Source: Chlamydoabsidia padenii
Lineage: Eukaryota; Mucoromycota; Mucoromycetes; Mucorales; Cunninghamellaceae
Assembly: GCA_025330725.1 (NCBI GenBank)
Contig: JAIWND010000008.1
Location: forward strand, 248,001 to 312,000
Direction: 5' to 3'
DNA length: 64,000 bases
The stretch's first letter is position 1. Each line of letters starts with the position of its first letter. Shown piece after piece: positions 63,922-64,000 of this stretch. Below the pieces are notes generated by a model that saw only the letters and a list, made by a program, of their open reading frames with translations, was not told the origin of the DNA and made no database searches. The translations under genes and the position numbers were made by a program.

Positions 63922-64000
63922 GTATTGATGAAATAGGGGAAAAGACAAAATGGATACTATATGTGTTGGAAAAAAAAAAAAAAAACTTTGGCTCATGTTT

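Overview
This is a stretch of nuclear DNA from a filamentous fungus, most likely an early-diverging Mucoromycota (Mucorales-type) species. The reasons are dense short introns (about 45-90 bp, GT-AG with a few GC-AG), AT-rich gaps full of homopolymers, a CSL (CBF1/Su(H)/LAG-1) transcription factor, a CDCA7-type zinc-finger protein, a DHX35 helicase and a broken Helitron. The genus cannot be fixed from the sequence; Absidia/Cunninghamella-like is a guess. Exon boundaries below are my own reconstructions, checked for reading-frame phase across every junction. I see no tRNA, rRNA, CRISPR array or prokaryotic feature.

Layout. 0-3 kb: the tail of an F-box protein, methionine aminopeptidase 1 and the mitochondrial DNL zinc-finger chaperone Zim17/Hep1. 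3-7 kb: a gene-poor stretch with a degenerate ~220 bp tandem repeat, a second direct repeat, a strongly foldable element and one small protein gene. 7-10.6 kb: a GPI-anchored secreted protein and the AAA+ ATPase RVB2 (Reptin). 11.5-13.1 kb: a decayed Helitron. 14-21.7 kb (minus strand): a small protein, a PWWP chromatin protein, a CD2BP2/LIN1-like U5 snRNP protein without its GYF domain, and the DEAH helicase DHX35. 21.8-23.6 kb: a 78-residue unknown protein and COQ5. 23.9-28.6 kb: a GH36 alpha-galactosidase diverging from a CDCA7-type zinc-finger protein. 28.8-32.8 kb: the CSL factor. 33.6-37.9 kb: a Nim1/Gin4/BRSK-like kinase. 38.5-42.9 kb: an unknown protein converging with an FY-rich (FYRN/FYRC) chromatin protein. 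43-46 kb: a desert. 46.1-52.3 kb: a Whi2-like BTB protein diverging from a kinesin-6. 54.9-59.2 kb (minus strand): ribosomal protein uL24, a four-LIM paxillin-like protein and a coiled-coil protein. 60.4-64 kb: the C-5 sterol desaturase ERG3 and the start of MMS19.

The genes do not form one pathway; this looks like ordinary euchromatin with housekeeping, chromatin, cell-cycle and lipid genes. The most interesting signals lie across genes. A short motif, CGGNNTTTNAA, occurs about 29 times, almost always between genes and often 50-120 bp upstream of start codons, against about two expected by chance. There are five GC-AG introns, each forced by reading frame. Two genes have a terminal coding exon made of a single codon (the ATG of RVB2, the stop of uL24). 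A kinesin stop codon is followed by 130 more open codons in the same frame.
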